Shown: positions 19,397 to 29,719, counted from the stretch's first letter. The stretch: 64,000 nucleotides of DNA from Bacillus kexueae (GCF_022809095.1 NZ_JALAZE010000002.1:496001-560000), one strand, 5' to 3'. Made by a program: numbers and translations. The notes: generated by a model from the letters alone, not told the origin.

Positions 19397-19425
19397 AGGG
19401 CGCTTTTCTAAAAAATTGTTGTTCA
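19397..19425 (+). repeat. MITE end fragment upstream of spo0A
   Basis: The segment from AGGGCGCTTTTCTAAAA to TTGTTG resembles the right end of the MITE-like family seen at 62501-62602 (AGGCTCTTTTCTAAAGG). No partner end is visible, so it is a decayed relic next to repeat copy 2. Confidence 0.4.
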
Positions 19426-19549
19426 GGTCAAAATCATTCATGAAGATTTGCATTCACAGACCAGTGTTGAGTAAAATCGTTCACCTTTATCGCTTATCCT
19501 TTATTTATTGTCAGAGCTTCGGTAAAATATAGGTAATAATTAAAGATTT

Positions 19550-19556
19550 TTCGACA
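19550..19556 (-). promoter_or_regulatory. Candidate 0A box upstream of spo0A
   Basis: TTCGACA here is the reverse complement of TGTCGAA, the core Spo0A binding site, about 195 bases upstream of spo0A. Autoregulation through 0A boxes is known in B. subtilis. Confidence 0.5.
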
Positions 19557-19675
19557 TATCCTTTTATCGAATTGTGAAAAACCATTTAAGTCGAATATAT
19601 GAGAAAAACGGAGAATTTTGAAGGAAATTGTCACTCTTCAGTTTTTTTGAAAAATAAAGAGGATTCTATGGAGAA

Positions 19676-19685
19676 TTGTCGAAAA
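19676..19685 (+). promoter_or_regulatory. Candidate 0A box near the spo0A promoter
   Basis: TTGTCGAAAA matches the 0A-box consensus and lies 64 bases before the spo0A start, in the promoter region. I could not place a confident sigma-H promoter here, because AGGATT and GAATT just upstream are too close together. Confidence 0.55.
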
Positions 19686-19748
19686 CTACTTTTAGACAAT
19701 TCATACGCTATTATTGATATGGGAATACCTATATGGGGAGGATAAAGC

Positions 19749-20525
19749 GTGAAAAAAATTAAAGTTTGTATTGTTGATGATAATAAAGAGCTTGTGGCCT
19801 TGTTGGAAGAATATTTATCAAGTCTTGATGATATGGAAGTGGTTGGAGTAGCTCATAATGGTCAAGATTGCTTAAAGTTGTTATCGGAAAAGAAACCGGA
19901 TGTGCTCTTATTGGATATTATTATGCCTCATTTAGATGGTCTTGCTGTACTAGAAAAGATGCGAGAATTAGACATTCCAAAACAATTGAACGTTATCATG
20001 TTAACTGCTTTTGGTCAAGAAGATGTGACGAAGAAGGCGGTCGACTTAGGGGCTGCTTATTTTATTTTAAAGCCGTTTGACATGGAAAGTTTAGCCAGTC
20101 ATATTCGTCAAGTAAGTGGAAAAGCTTCACCAATCCTTAAACGCCCTGCACCTAAGCCGGAAGAAAAGGCGACGAATTTAGACGCAATGATTACAAGTAT
20201 TATTCATGAAATCGGTGTACCGGCTCACATTAAAGGATACCAATATTTACGTGAAGCCATTTCAATGGTTTATAACGATATCGAACTGCTGGGATCGATA
20301 ACGAAAGTATTATACCCAGACATTGCTAAAAAATATAACACAACTGCATCTCGAGTTGAACGTGCCATTCGTCATGCCATCGAAGTTGCGTGGAGCAGAG
20401 GGAATATTGAGTCCATTTCGAATTTATTTGGATATACCGTCAGTATGTCAAAGGCAAAACCGACAAATTCAGAGTTTATCGCAATGGTTGCTGATAAATT
20501 ACGTCTCGAGCATAAAGCTTCTTGA
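19749..20525 (+). CDS. spo0A: Sporulation master regulator Spo0A
   Basis: Phosphorelay response regulator that starts sporulation. It has a receiver domain (residues 1-120) with acidic pocket DD near residue 9, phosphoacceptor Asp in LLLDIIMPH (about residue 56) and Lys in ILKPFD; a short linker; and a C-terminal DNA-binding domain (about 140-258) whose recognition segment [17 protein letters not shown] is identical to the family. The start is GTG at 19749, with GGGGAGGA upstream. Length is 258 aa, slightly shorter than in B. subtilis (267) owing to a shorter linker. Confidence 0.98.
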   Translation: MKKIKVCIVDDNKELVALLEEYLSSLDDMEVVGVAHNGQDCLKLLSEKKPDVLLLDIIMPHLDGLAVLEKMRELDIPKQLNVIMLTAFGQEDVTKKAVDLGAAYFILKPFDMESLASHIRQVSGKASPILKRPAPKPEEKATNLDAMITSIIHEIGVPAHIKGYQYLREAISMVYNDIELLGSITKVLYPDIAKKYNTTASRVERAIRHAIEVAWSRGNIESISNLFGYTVSMSKAKPTNSEFIAMVADKLRLEHKAS

Positions 20526-20561
20526 AAGCGTGAGGAATAATTTATAATCTGCTGTTTGTTG

Positions 20562-20598
20562 CCCAATAAGTTGTACAAATTTATTGGGTTATTTTATT
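20562..20598 (+). terminator. Terminator after spo0A
   Basis: CCCAATAA pairs with TTATTGGG across an 11-base loop, followed by TTATTTTATT. Confidence 0.75.
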
Positions 20599-20614
20599 GG
20601 AAGAGAGGATTAAG

Positions 20615-21358
20615 ATGACAAAAATCATTGCTCACCGTGGGATGAGTAAGGTTTATCCAGAAAATACGATGATCTCCTTTGAAGCGGCATATGTAGCTGG
20701 AGCAGATGGCATAGAATTTGATGTTCAAATGACAAAAGATGGGGAATTAGTGGTCATCCACGATGAAATGCTAGATCGAACAACGAATGTAACAGGTTGG
20801 ATAATGGATTACACGTTTGAAGAGATGAAAATGATTGACGCTTCATATAAATTTTCAGCTTTTAAAGGGCAATGTCCGATTCCAACATTAGATGAAGTTT
20901 TTAAATGGGTGAAAGGGAAATCCAGACCTTTCATATTTAATATTGAATTGAAAAATAGCGTAGTAACCTATCCGGGAATAGGGGAGAAGATTGCCCGCCT
21001 CATAAAGAAATATCATTGGACGCCATATACAGTCCTTTCATCTTTTAATCATTATAGCTTGGTGGAGCTGAAAAAAACGTTTCCAGACATAGAGATGGCA
21101 ATACTGTATAATGAATGGCTTTATGAACCGTGGAAGTACTGTACAAATATTGGTGTTGAAGGATTACACCCTCATTACAAGTCTTTACAAAGAGAAGATA
21201 TTGTAAATCAAGCAAAGAAAAATGGAGTGCCGGTACGCCCCTATACGGTGAATAAAGAAAATGAATTAAAAAGGCTTATGAAATTAGGTGTTGATGCGAT
21301 TATTACTGATGATGTCGAAAAAGCCTATAGGATAAGAAAAGAACTAGTCGATTCCTAA
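20615..21358 (+). CDS. yqiK: Glycerophosphodiester phosphodiesterase (YqiK-like)
   Basis: Hydrolyses glycerophosphodiesters to glycerol-3-phosphate and an alcohol. The GDPD motifs IAHRG (residue 5 on), PENTMISFEAA, DGIEFDVQMTKDGELVVIHDE and a late VRPYTVN are present. No signal peptide is seen, so it is cytoplasmic. The start at ATG 20615 follows AGAGGA and gives 247 aa; an upstream in-frame TTG is not needed. It sits between spo0A and a convergent DUF2627 gene, as in B. subtilis. Confidence 0.9.
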   Translation: MTKIIAHRGMSKVYPENTMISFEAAYVAGADGIEFDVQMTKDGELVVIHDEMLDRTTNVTGWIMDYTFEEMKMIDASYKFSAFKGQCPIPTLDEVFKWVKGKSRPFIFNIELKNSVVTYPGIGEKIARLIKKYHWTPYTVLSSFNHYSLVELKKTFPDIEMAILYNEWLYEPWKYCTNIGVEGLHPHYKSLQREDIVNQAKKNGVPVRPYTVNKENELKRLMKLGVDAIITDDVEKAYRIRKELVDS

Positions 21359-21376
21359 CCGACTAGTTCTTTTTTT
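21341..21376. terminator. Bidirectional terminator
   Basis: GAACTAGTCG pairs with CGACTAGTTC. It has Ts on the plus side and an A-rich run on the other, so it serves both yqiK and the convergent gene. Confidence 0.85.
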
Positions 21377-21602
21377 GGAAGCGAGATTGTACTTTGTTTC
21401 GCTTTCGATCGCGATGCAAAATAAAACCGCTAATAAATGCTAATCCTATTAGAAAAAATAAAAGTCCAGTCAAAAATTGCAACCAAAGGAATGGGAATGG
21501 AGGCTGCAAGATACCAAATACCATATCCCTCATTAATTTTATGCCATATGCTGCAATGACACCGGGGATAATCATTATTAGCAATGCGATTAATCTCACC
21601 AT
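21363..21602 (-). CDS. yqzF: DUF2627 family membrane protein (YqzF-like)
   Basis: A 79-aa protein with two transmembrane helices (about residues 2-22 and 37-60) and the conserved QPPFPFLWLQF segment between them, then a basic tail (HRDRKRNKVQ). Function is unknown. The start at 21602 matches the family N-terminus (MVRLIALLI); a longer form from 21638 is possible, and neither start has an ideally spaced ribosome site. It is convergent with yqiK. Confidence 0.85.
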   Translation of the reverse strand: MVRLIALLIMIIPGVIAAYGIKLMRDMVFGILQPPFPFLWLQFLTGLLFFLIGLAFISGFILHRDRKRNKVQSRFQKKN

Positions 21603-21824
21603 TTTGACGAAAGTCCCTTCATGAAAATTTCTACTCATTAGGTATCACTTAAATGCTAGTAAACGCTTATAAACGACCTATAAAAAGTAACTACAATTTC
21701 GTTTCACTTTATTTTTAACCTTATTTAACCATTTGTCAACTACCTGAAACGTGGTATGATGAAATGTGAATAGTGCAAAAAATTTCATGAATTTCCATAA
21801 AATTCGGGGGGAGGAGGAATTTCT

Positions 21825-23897
21825 ATGCAAAAAGTGATGATTATTGGAGCTGGAAGAGGAGGAACTGCTCTTATAAAAAATTTACACAATGCCCAAATGC
21901 TGCAAATTGTTGCAGTTGTTGACAAAAATCCAGATGCCCCTGGGATGAAGTTAGCGCAAGAGCTTGGCATTTTAACCAGCACAGATTGGAAGCCTATTCT
22001 TACTGAACAAATGGACATCATCATTGAAGCGACTGGGGATGATCTACTTACGAAGGAGTTAATGAACGTACGACACGAGCATGTCGTTATTATCCCTGGA
22101 ACAATCGCCATGATAATGTCTCAGTTAATGAATGAGAAGGAAACGTTAATCGAGAAATTAGAACATAAAACATTTATTCAAGAGACGATTTTTAACTCAA
22201 CTAATGATGGAATGATTGGCATTGATGTAAACGGTCGAATTTTCCTGTTTAATAAAACAGCAGAAAAAGTTACAGGAATGAAAGGGAAGGAAGTGCTAGG
22301 GCAATTCATTCAAGATGTCATGCCGACAAGTCAATTAATGAAAGTGCTTTCTACCCGTATGATTGAGGTTAATCAGCAACTCCTTTTACATAACGGTGTT
22401 TCCATTGTTACAACGCGAATCCCAATCATGGATGATAAGGGAAAATTGTACGGAGCTTTATCTATATTTAAAGACATAACGGAAGTGGAACAACTTGCAG
22501 AAGAAATTACAAACTTAAAAGAGATTCAAACCATGTTAAAAGCAACGATTCAATCCTCGGAAGAAGCGATATCGGTCGTAGATGAGGAAGGAAGAGGATT
22601 GTTAATTAATAGAGCTTACACACGTATGACAGGATTAACAGAGGAAGATGTAATTGGAAAGCCCGCAGAAATTGATATTTCTGAAGGGGAAAGTATGCAT
22701 ATGCAAGTTTTGAAAACAAGAAGACCCGTTCGTGGTGTACGGATGAAAGTAGGTCCTAACAAAAAAGATGTTATCGTAAATGTAGCTCCTATCATCGTAG
22801 ATGGAAAGCTAAAAGGTAGTGTAGGGGTTATTCATGATGTGTCCGAAATTCAAACGCTCACGAATGAATTGAACCGGGCGCGTCAAATTATTCGAACGCT
22901 AGAAGCGAAGTATTCCTTCGATGATATCATTGGTGGAAGTGAAGAAATGAAGGTTGCGATCGAGCAAGCGAAACTAGGAGCAAAAACGCCTGCAACGATT
23001 TTATTAAGAGGTGAATCAGGTACGGGAAAAGAACTTTTTGCCCATGCTATACATAATGCGAGTGATCGGAAATTTAATAAGTTTATTCGCGTAAATTGTG
23101 CCGCGATTTCAGAATCGTTGTTGGAAAGTGAATTGTTCGGATATGAAGAAGGAGCGTTTTCGGGAGCGAGACGTGGAGGGAAGCGAGGGTATTTTGAAGA
23201 GGCCAATAATGGCAGTATCTTTTTAGATGAAATAGGAGAGCTCTCGGCGCATATGCAAGCTAAATTATTGCGAGTATTACAAGAAAAAGAAATAGTACGG
23301 GTTGGAGGAACGAAGCCGATTCCAATCAATGTTCGAATCATTGCAGCTACAAATGTGAATTTAGAAAAAGCCATGGCGGATGGAGATTTCCGTGAAGATT
23401 TGTATTATCGACTCAATCGCTACCCAATCTCGATTCCTCCATTAAGGCTGCGGAAAGAAGACATTCCAGCAATATGTAATTATTTGATTGGAAAAATTAA
23501 TCAGGACTATGGTCGAAACGTAGAGGGGATTAGTGAAGAAGCGATGGATGTGTTTTTGCGTTATCAATGGCCAGGGAATGTAAGGGAGTTGGAAAATATA
23601 TTAGGACGCTCCATTATTTTTATGCACCACCATGAAACGATTATAAAAAAAGAGCACTTACCTCAATTAGAAGGAGCTCACGAGAAAAATAATGTGAAGA
23701 AAATAAATGATTTTGTTAATACTAATACTGCTCGACTGTCTGATTTGATCGATCAATTCGAAGCGGATGTCATAAAACGAGCTCTAGAAGAAAATGATTA
23801 TAATCGAACAAAAACGGCACAAATGCTAGGGATTTCCATACGGAATTTATATTATAAAATGGAAAAGTATAATCTTGCAAAAAGTAACACGCAATAA
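21825..23897 (+). CDS. bkdR: Sigma-54-dependent transcriptional activator BkdR
   Basis: Enhancer-binding protein that activates the bkd operon in B. subtilis. Domains in order: a Rossmann-like N-terminus with GAGRGGTA (residues 1-105), two PAS domains (about 118-230 and 240-345), an AAA+ domain (about 365-600) with Walker A GESGTGKE and a GAFSGA loop in place of the usual GAFTGA, and a Fis-type HTH (about 645-690, [20 protein letters not shown]). Length is 690 aa, against 692 in B. subtilis. The strong GGGGGGAGGAGG site precedes ATG. A matching -24/-12 promoter lies before ptb. Confidence 0.94.
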   Translation: MQKVMIIGAGRGGTALIKNLHNAQMLQIVAVVDKNPDAPGMKLAQELGILTSTDWKPILTEQMDIIIEATGDDLLTKELMNVRHEHVVIIPGTIAMIMSQLMNEKETLIEKLEHKTFIQETIFNSTNDGMIGIDVNGRIFLFNKTAEKVTGMKGKEVLGQFIQDVMPTSQLMKVLSTRMIEVNQQLLLHNGVSIVTTRIPIMDDKGKLYGALSIFKDITEVEQLAEEITNLKEIQTMLKATIQSSEEAISVVDEEGRGLLINRAYTRMTGLTEEDVIGKPAEIDISEGESMHMQVLKTRRPVRGVRMKVGPNKKDVIVNVAPIIVDGKLKGSVGVIHDVSEIQTLTNELNRARQIIRTLEAKYSFDDIIGGSEEMKVAIEQAKLGAKTPATILLRGESGTGKELFAHAIHNASDRKFNKFIRVNCAAISESLLESELFGYEEGAFSGARRGGKRGYFEEANNGSIFLDEIGELSAHMQAKLLRVLQEKEIVRVGGTKPIPINVRIIAATNVNLEKAMADGDFREDLYYRLNRYPISIPPLRLRKEDIPAICNYLIGKINQDYGRNVEGISEEAMDVFLRYQWPGNVRELENILGRSIIFMHHHETIIKKEHLPQLEGAHEKNNVKKINDFVNTNTARLSDLIDQFEADVIKRALEENDYNRTKTAQMLGISIRNLYYKMEKYNLAKSNTQ

Positions 23898-23965
23898 TTT
23901 GCGTAGTGTGAAATAAATTGCATATGAAAAGAATTAAAAATAAAGCGTTTTCAGCGAAATTGAAG

Positions 23966-23982
23966 TTGGCACACTTCTTGCT
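23966..23982 (+). promoter_or_regulatory. Sigma-54 (-24/-12) promoter of the bkd operon
   Basis: TTGGCAC, five bases, TTGCT: the GG and GC dinucleotides are at the required -24/-12 spacing, 60 bases before ptb and just downstream of the activator gene. BkdR and SigL control is the established arrangement in B. subtilis. An imperfect hairpin without a T-run (23887-23908) lies between bkdR and this promoter. Confidence 0.9.
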
Positions 23983-24042
23983 AATAATATGAGTGGGTGC
24001 TAAAAAATATGCTAACTATACTTCGGAAGGGTTGAGGCATGA

Positions 24043-24936
24043 ATGAAGTTAGACGATTTGCTTACGAAAGCAGCCCAATTAGAAGGTAAAACTGTTGCAG
24101 TTGCTCAAGCAGAAGATGAAGAAGTAATTGAAGCAGTTAAAGCTGCTCTAGAAAAGCGTATAGCAAACTTTTTATTATTTGGTGATGAGGAAAAAATTCA
24201 TCATCTATTACGCGAAAAAAGCATTCAGCAAGACGGTGTAAAAGTTGTGCACACAACTTCTAAGCAAATGTCTGCTGAAATGGCTGTAAAAGCAGTATCT
24301 CAAAAAGAAGCTGATGTTGTGATGAAAGGAAATGTTCCAACATCAACGATTTTAAAAGCAGTTTTAAATAAAGAATTTGGACTTCGCACGGGGAAAGTAT
24401 TATCTCATGTCGCAGTATTTGAAGTTCCGGGGTACGATCGCTATATGATTGTTACGGACGCTGCGATGAATATAGCACCTGATTTACAACAAAAAGCACA
24501 AATTGTGAGCAATGCAGTTGAAATTGCAACCGCTATTGGTATTGAAATGCCAAAAGTTGCTCCGATTGCTGCTGTTGAAACCGTAAACCCACAAATGCAA
24601 GCAACACTTGATGCGGCTGCATTAACCCAAATGAATGCGAGAGGTCAAATTCCGAATTGTATTATTGATGGGCCACTTGCCCTTGATAACGCGGTATCCA
24701 TTAAAGCAGCAGAGCATAAGGGCATCACGAGTGAAGTAGCCGGTGCTGCGGATATATTATTAGTACCTGTGATTGAAGCAGGAAATATCCTTTATAAATC
24801 ACTTATTTACTTTGCGAAAGCAAAAGTAGGTGCTGTCATTGCTGGTGCAAAAGCACCGATTGTCTTAACGAGTCGTGCAGATTCGGCTGAAAGTAAATTG
24901 TATTCATTAGCTTTAGCTATTTGTTCTGCAAAATAA
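24043..24936 (+). CDS. ptb: Phosphate butyryltransferase (branched-chain acyl)
   Basis: Transfers branched-chain acyl groups from CoA to phosphate; the product feeds Buk to make ATP. The family core KGNVPTSTILKAVLNKEFGLR and the C-terminal SLIYFAKAKVGAVIAGAKAPIVLTSRADSAE are present. Length is 297 aa. It is the first gene of the sigma-54-driven bkd operon, 18 bases before bcd. Confidence 0.95.
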   Translation: MKLDDLLTKAAQLEGKTVAVAQAEDEEVIEAVKAALEKRIANFLLFGDEEKIHHLLREKSIQQDGVKVVHTTSKQMSAEMAVKAVSQKEADVVMKGNVPTSTILKAVLNKEFGLRTGKVLSHVAVFEVPGYDRYMIVTDAAMNIAPDLQQKAQIVSNAVEIATAIGIEMPKVAPIAAVETVNPQMQATLDAAALTQMNARGQIPNCIIDGPLALDNAVSIKAAEHKGITSEVAGAADILLVPVIEAGNILYKSLIYFAKAKVGAVIAGAKAPIVLTSRADSAESKLYSLALAICSAK

Positions 24937-24954
24937 TTTTAGGGGGAATCTATA

Positions 24955-26058
24955 ATGGAAATTTTCAAGTATATGGAAACTTATGACTACGAGCAATTAG
25001 TATTCTGTCAAGATAAAGAATCTGGATTAAAAGCGATTATCGCAATTCATGATACAACTTTAGGTCCTGCTCTTGGTGGAACTCGTATGTGGACATACGA
25101 TTCTGAAGAAGCAGCAATTGAAGATGCGCTTCGTTTAGCACGTGGTATGACTTATAAAAATGCTGCTGCTGGATTAAACCTAGGTGGAGGTAAGACAGTT
25201 ATCATCGGTGATCCACGTAAAGATAAGAACGAAGCAATGTTCCGTGCATTCGGTCGCTTCATCCAAGGATTAAATGGTCGTTACATTACTGCTGAGGATG
25301 TAGGTACAACTGTAGCTGACATGGACTTAATCTATGAAGAAACTGATTATGTAACAGGAATCTCTCCTGCATTCGGTTCTTCTGGTAACCCATCTCCAGT
25401 AACAGCTTACGGAGTATATCGCGGAATGAAAGCTGCTGCGAAAGAAGCTTTCGGTACAGATTCATTAGAAGGTAAAGTAATTGCAGTTCAAGGTGTAGGT
25501 AACGTTGCTTACAACTTATGCCGTCACTTACATGAAGAAGGTGCAAAATTAATCGTAACTGATATCAATAAAGAAGCTGTTCAGCGCGTAGTTGAAGAGT
25601 TTGGTGCAAAAGCAGTTGATATTAATGATATTTACAGCGTAGATTGTGATATTTTCGCACCATGTGCACTTGGTGGAATTATCAACGATGAAACAATCCC
25701 TCAATTAAAAGCTAAAGTAATTGCGGGGGCTGCAAACAACCAGCTCCGTGAAGCGAAACACGGCGACATTATTACAGAAATGGGTATCGTTTATGCGCCT
25801 GACTATGTAATTAACGCAGGTGGCGTTATCAACGTTGCAGACGAATTATACGGATACAACCGTGAGCGTGCAATGAAGCGTGTAGAACAAATCTACAACA
25901 ACATTGAGCGTGTATTCGAAATCGCTAAGCGTGATAACATCCCTTCATATGTTGCAGCAGACCGCTTAGCAGAAGAGCGTATTGAAACAATGCGTAAATC
26001 TCGTAGCCAATTCTTACAAAACGGTCAAAGCATCTTAAGCCGTCGTCGCGGTCGTTAA
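24955..26058 (+). CDS. bcd: Leucine dehydrogenase
   Basis: NAD-dependent oxidative deamination of leucine, valine and isoleucine to 2-keto acids. Catalytic lysine region [15 protein letters not shown] (about residues 77-91), second lysine region [13 protein letters not shown] upstream of it, and Rossmann loop [12 protein letters not shown] (about 181) are present. Its length is 367 aa. It feeds the dehydrogenase complex encoded downstream. A perfect hairpin separates it from buk. Confidence 0.96.
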   Translation: MEIFKYMETYDYEQLVFCQDKESGLKAIIAIHDTTLGPALGGTRMWTYDSEEAAIEDALRLARGMTYKNAAAGLNLGGGKTVIIGDPRKDKNEAMFRAFGRFIQGLNGRYITAEDVGTTVADMDLIYEETDYVTGISPAFGSSGNPSPVTAYGVYRGMKAAAKEAFGTDSLEGKVIAVQGVGNVAYNLCRHLHEEGAKLIVTDINKEAVQRVVEEFGAKAVDINDIYSVDCDIFAPCALGGIINDETIPQLKAKVIAGAANNQLREAKHGDIITEMGIVYAPDYVINAGGVINVADELYGYNRERAMKRVEQIYNNIERVFEIAKRDNIPSYVAADRLAEERIETMRKSRSQFLQNGQSILSRRRGR

Positions 26059-26080
26059 TGATAAACGAAAGAGTAAATAA

Positions 26081-26115
26081 GAAGTAGTAACTTCATGTTT
26101 TGAAGTTACTACTTC
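26081..26115 (+). promoter_or_regulatory. 15-bp perfect hairpin between bcd and buk
   Basis: GAAGTAGTAACTTCA and its exact reverse complement flank a 5-base loop. No T-tract follows, so it is unlikely to be a full terminator. It may stabilise the 3' end of the ptb-bcd segment or be a processing or partial attenuation site within the operon. Confidence 0.65.
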
Positions 26116-26145
26116 AAAACATGTTTATAAACGGAGGTCATCATC

Positions 26146-27252
26146 GTGCAAGAGAAAGAATTTAGAATTCTTGTCATCAACCCTGGGTCAACCTCAACGA
26201 AAATCGGTGTGTTTGACGGTGAACGTTCTGTATTTGAAAAAACGATTCGCCATGATTCAGATAAAATTAACTCATTTGAAACAATTATCGATCAATACGA
26301 ATTCCGTAAGCAAATGATCTTAGAGACGTTAGATGCAGAAGGTATTAACGTTTCGAAATTAAGTGCTGTTTGTGGTCGTGGTGGATTACTTCGTCCAATT
26401 GAAGGTGGAACATATGAAGTAAATGACGCAATGCTAGAAGACTTACGTGTTGGTTTTGCAGGTCAGCATGCTTCTAACTTAGGTGGTATTCTTGCTTACG
26501 AAATCGCGACAGGATTAAATATCCCATCCTTTATCGTAGACCCTGTAGTTGTTGATGAGATGCAAGAGGTTGCCAAAATTTCTGGAGTTGCTGGAATTGA
26601 GCGCGTAAGTATTTTCCATGCACTGAATCAAAAAGCAGTTGCTCGTAAAGTCGCAGCTCAGTACAACAAGAAATATGAAGAAATGAACTTAATTGTCACA
26701 CACATGGGTGGAGGAATTACAGTTGGTGCCCATAAGGATGGACGTGTCATTGACGTAAATAATGGTCTTCATGGAGATGGTCCATTCAGTCCAGAACGTG
26801 CAGGAACTGTCCCAGCAGGTTCTTTGGTTGAAATGTGCTATTCTGGAGAATACTACCGTGAGGAAATCATGAAAAAGCTAGTTGGACAAGGTGGACTAGT
26901 AGGCTACTTAGGAACAAATGATGCAGTGACAGTAGAAAAAATGATTGAAAACGGCGATGAAAACGCGAAATTAGTTTATGATGCAATGGCGTATCAAATT
27001 GCAAAAGAAATTGGTGCAGCTAGTGCAGTGCTAAAAGGAAAAGTCGACGCAATCGTTTTAACTGGCGGTCTTGCATACGGAAAAGAGTTTGTACAAGAAA
27101 TTTCATCTCATATCGACTGGATTGCCGATGTTGTTGTCTACCCAGGCGAAAATGAATTACAAGCTCTTGCAGAAGGTGCTCTTCGTGTCCTTCGAGGAGA
27201 AGAAGAAGCAAAAGTTTATCCTGGTGGCGTAAAAGCAAAAGTTCTGAACTAA
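26146..27252 (+). CDS. buk: Branched-chain-fatty-acid/butyrate kinase
   Basis: Acetokinase-family enzyme that makes ATP from acyl phosphates supplied by Ptb. Motifs: N-terminal [16 protein letters not shown] (residues 10-25), the catalytic region [17 protein letters not shown] (about 184) and the late [10 protein letters not shown]. The start is GTG at 26146, after ACGGAGG. Length is 368 aa. It follows a 15-bp hairpin and lies 16 bases before lpdV. Confidence 0.95.
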   Translation: MQEKEFRILVINPGSTSTKIGVFDGERSVFEKTIRHDSDKINSFETIIDQYEFRKQMILETLDAEGINVSKLSAVCGRGGLLRPIEGGTYEVNDAMLEDLRVGFAGQHASNLGGILAYEIATGLNIPSFIVDPVVVDEMQEVAKISGVAGIERVSIFHALNQKAVARKVAAQYNKKYEEMNLIVTHMGGGITVGAHKDGRVIDVNNGLHGDGPFSPERAGTVPAGSLVEMCYSGEYYREEIMKKLVGQGGLVGYLGTNDAVTVEKMIENGDENAKLVYDAMAYQIAKEIGAASAVLKGKVDAIVLTGGLAYGKEFVQEISSHIDWIADVVVYPGENELQALAEGALRVLRGEEEAKVYPGGVKAKVLN

Positions 27253-27268
27253 GAAAGGAGTTAAAGAC

Positions 27269-28690
27269 ATGGCAACTGAATATGATTTAGTCATATTAGG
27301 TGGTGGTACGGGTGGTTACGTAGCAGCTATTCGTGCTTCTCAATTAGGGTTAAAAACAGCAGTCGTAGAAAAAGCAAAACTTGGTGGTACATGCCTTCAT
27401 GCAGGATGTATTCCAAGTAAAGCGCTACTTCGCAGTGCGGAAGTTTATGCGCAAACGAAGCATAGTGAAGATTTTGGCGTTGAAACGTCAGATGTAAAGC
27501 TTAACTTCTTGAAAGTTCAAGAACGTAAAAATAAAATTATTAGTCAGCTTCATCAAGGTGTACAAGGCTTAATGAAAAAAGGAAAGATTGACGTATATGA
27601 AGGAACTGGTCGTATTTTAGGACCTTCTATTTTCTCTCCAATGCCTGGTACAATTTCTGTTGAAATGAACAACGGTGAAGAAAATGAAATGCTAATTCCG
27701 AAAAACGTAATTATTGCAACAGGCTCTCGTCCTCGTACATTACCTGGTTTAGATATTGATGGCGAGTTTGTTATGACTTCGGATGAAGCGTTGCAAATGG
27801 AATCCTTACCAAAATCCATCATTATTGTTGGTGGAGGCGTAATTGGAATCGAGTGGGCGTCCATGCTACACGATTTCGGCGTAGAAGTTACGGTACTTGA
27901 ATATGCAGATCGCATCTTACCGACTGAAGACAAAGATATTTCACGCGAAATGGAACGCTTAATGAAAAAACGTGGCGTAAACATCGTGACAAGTGCTAAA
28001 GTTCTCCCTGAAACGTTACAAAAAGGTGAAGGTGTGACAATTAGTGCAGAACATAAAGGTGAGCAGAAATCGTTTACTGCTGATAAGATTTTAGTTTCTG
28101 TTGGTCGTCAAGCGAATGTGGAAGGTATTGGATTAGAAAACACGGATATTGAAATCGAAAAAGGTTTCATCGTGACAAACGAATACTTCCAAACAAAAGA
28201 ATCTCATATTTACGCAATTGGCGATGTTATCGGTGGTTTACAATTAGCTCACGTTGCATCTCATGAAGGGATTGTAGCAGTTGAACACATCGCGGGAGAA
28301 AATCCTGATCCAATTAACTATGACAATGTATCTAAATGTGTTTACTCTAGCCCAGAAACAGCAAGTGTCGGTTTAACTGAGGAGCAAGCGAAGGAAAAGG
28401 GCTTTAATGTTAAAACTGGTAAGTTCCAATTCCGTGCAATTGGTAAAGCTTTAGTATTTGGTGAGTCTGACGGCTTTGTTAAAATTATTGCTGACAAAGA
28501 TACAGATGATTTACTAGGTGTGCATATGATTGGTCCTCATGTGACTGATATGATTTCTGAAGCAGGACTTGCGAAAGTTTTAGATGCGACTCCTTGGGAA
28601 ATCGGACATACTATTCATCCACATCCAACATTATCTGAAGCTATTGGTGAAGCTGCTCTTGCAGTGGATGGCAAAGCGATTCATAGCTAA
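27269..28690 (+). CDS. lpdV: Dihydrolipoyl dehydrogenase of the branched-chain complex (E3)
   Basis: FAD enzyme that reoxidises the lipoyl group of BkdB with NAD. It has the FAD loop GGGTGGYVAAI, the redox disulfide GGTCLHAGCIPSK (two Cys separated by four residues), NAD-binding VGGGVIGIEWAS, and the C-terminal His-Glu pair in HPHPTLSEA. Its length is 473 aa. Being in the bkd operon marks it as the dedicated E3 rather than the pyruvate dehydrogenase one. Confidence 0.95.
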   Translation: MATEYDLVILGGGTGGYVAAIRASQLGLKTAVVEKAKLGGTCLHAGCIPSKALLRSAEVYAQTKHSEDFGVETSDVKLNFLKVQERKNKIISQLHQGVQGLMKKGKIDVYEGTGRILGPSIFSPMPGTISVEMNNGEENEMLIPKNVIIATGSRPRTLPGLDIDGEFVMTSDEALQMESLPKSIIIVGGGVIGIEWASMLHDFGVEVTVLEYADRILPTEDKDISREMERLMKKRGVNIVTSAKVLPETLQKGEGVTISAEHKGEQKSFTADKILVSVGRQANVEGIGLENTDIEIEKGFIVTNEYFQTKESHIYAIGDVIGGLQLAHVASHEGIVAVEHIAGENPDPINYDNVSKCVYSSPETASVGLTEEQAKEKGFNVKTGKFQFRAIGKALVFGESDGFVKIIADKDTDDLLGVHMIGPHVTDMISEAGLAKVLDATPWEIGHTIHPHPTLSEAIGEAALAVDGKAIHS

Positions 28691-28714
28691 TTACTGAATT
28701 AAGGAGGTTTTCAT

Positions 28715-29707
28715 ATGGCTGAAAATCGTCATAAAGCATTAGGGTTAACAGATGATAAAGTATTAGAAATGTATGAAACAATGCTACTAGCTCGTAAAGT
28801 TGATGAGCGTATGTGGCTACTAAACCGTTCAGGTAAAATTCCTTTCGTTATTTCTTGTCAAGGACAAGAAGCAGCACAGGTTGGAGCAGCATTTGCTTTA
28901 GACCGTGAAAAGGATTATGTATTACCGTACTACCGTGATATGGGTGTAGTATTAACGTTCGGTATGACTGCAAAAGACCTTATGTTATCAGGATTTGCGA
29001 AAGCAGAAGATCCAAACTCTGGTGGACGTCAAATGCCAGGTCACTTTGGTCAAAAGGAAAATCGTATCGTAACAGGTTCTTCTCCAGTTACAACACAGGT
29101 TCCACATGCAGTTGGTATTGCGTTAGCAGGAAAGATGGAAAATAAAGAATTATGTACATTTGTAACATTCGGTGAAGGGTCTTCAAACCAAGGAGACTTC
29201 CACGAAGGAGCGAACTTCGCTGGAGTTCATAAGCTACCTGTTATCTTCATGTGTGAAAACAATAAATATGCAATTTCCGTACCTGTTGAAAAGCAGCTTG
29301 CTTGTGAAAATGTATCTGATCGTGCAATCGGTTATGGTATGCCTGGATACACAGTTGATGGAAACGATCCATTAGAAGTATATAAAGTTGTAAAAGAAGC
29401 AAGAGAGCGCGGAATTCGTGGTGAAGGTCCGACATTAATTGAAACTGTATCTTATCGTTTAACTCCACACTCTTCTGACGATGATGATCGCAGCTACCGT
29501 GAGCAAGAAGAAGTAGCAGAAGCGAAGAAAAATGATCCGATTATTAAATTTGCTACTTACTTGAAAGAAGTAGGAGTCATGACAGAAGAGAAGGAAAAAG
29601 AAATCTTAGACAAAGTAATGAAAATCGTAAACGAAGCAACTGACTATGCGGAAAATGCTCCGTATGCAGATCCTGAACATGCACTTAAACATGTTTACGC
29701 TGAGTAA
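28715..29707 (+). CDS. bkdAA: Branched-chain 2-oxoacid dehydrogenase E1 alpha
   Basis: TPP-dependent decarboxylase subunit. The TPP motif runs from GEGSSNQGDFHEG to CENNKYA (about residues 155-187), and the phosphorylation-loop-like region RLTPHSSDDDDRSYR is conserved. Length is 330 aa. AAGGAGG precedes ATG, and 12 bases separate it from bkdAB, its partner in the alpha2-beta2 E1. Confidence 0.95.
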   Translation: MAENRHKALGLTDDKVLEMYETMLLARKVDERMWLLNRSGKIPFVISCQGQEAAQVGAAFALDREKDYVLPYYRDMGVVLTFGMTAKDLMLSGFAKAEDPNSGGRQMPGHFGQKENRIVTGSSPVTTQVPHAVGIALAGKMENKELCTFVTFGEGSSNQGDFHEGANFAGVHKLPVIFMCENNKYAISVPVEKQLACENVSDRAIGYGMPGYTVDGNDPLEVYKVVKEARERGIRGEGPTLIETVSYRLTPHSSDDDDRSYREQEEVAEAKKNDPIIKFATYLKEVGVMTEEKEKEILDKVMKIVNEATDYAENAPYADPEHALKHVYAE

Positions 29708-29719
29708 GGGGGAATTTGA

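Noticed and set aside
19659-19677. Sigma-H promoter for spo0A (AGGATT then GAATT)
   Set aside because: The two parts are only seven bases apart, short of the 11-12 expected.
23942-23957. cre site upstream of ptb (minus strand TGAAAACGCTTTAT)
   Set aside because: Two mismatches in otherwise fixed positions; too weak next to the clear sigma-54 promoter.
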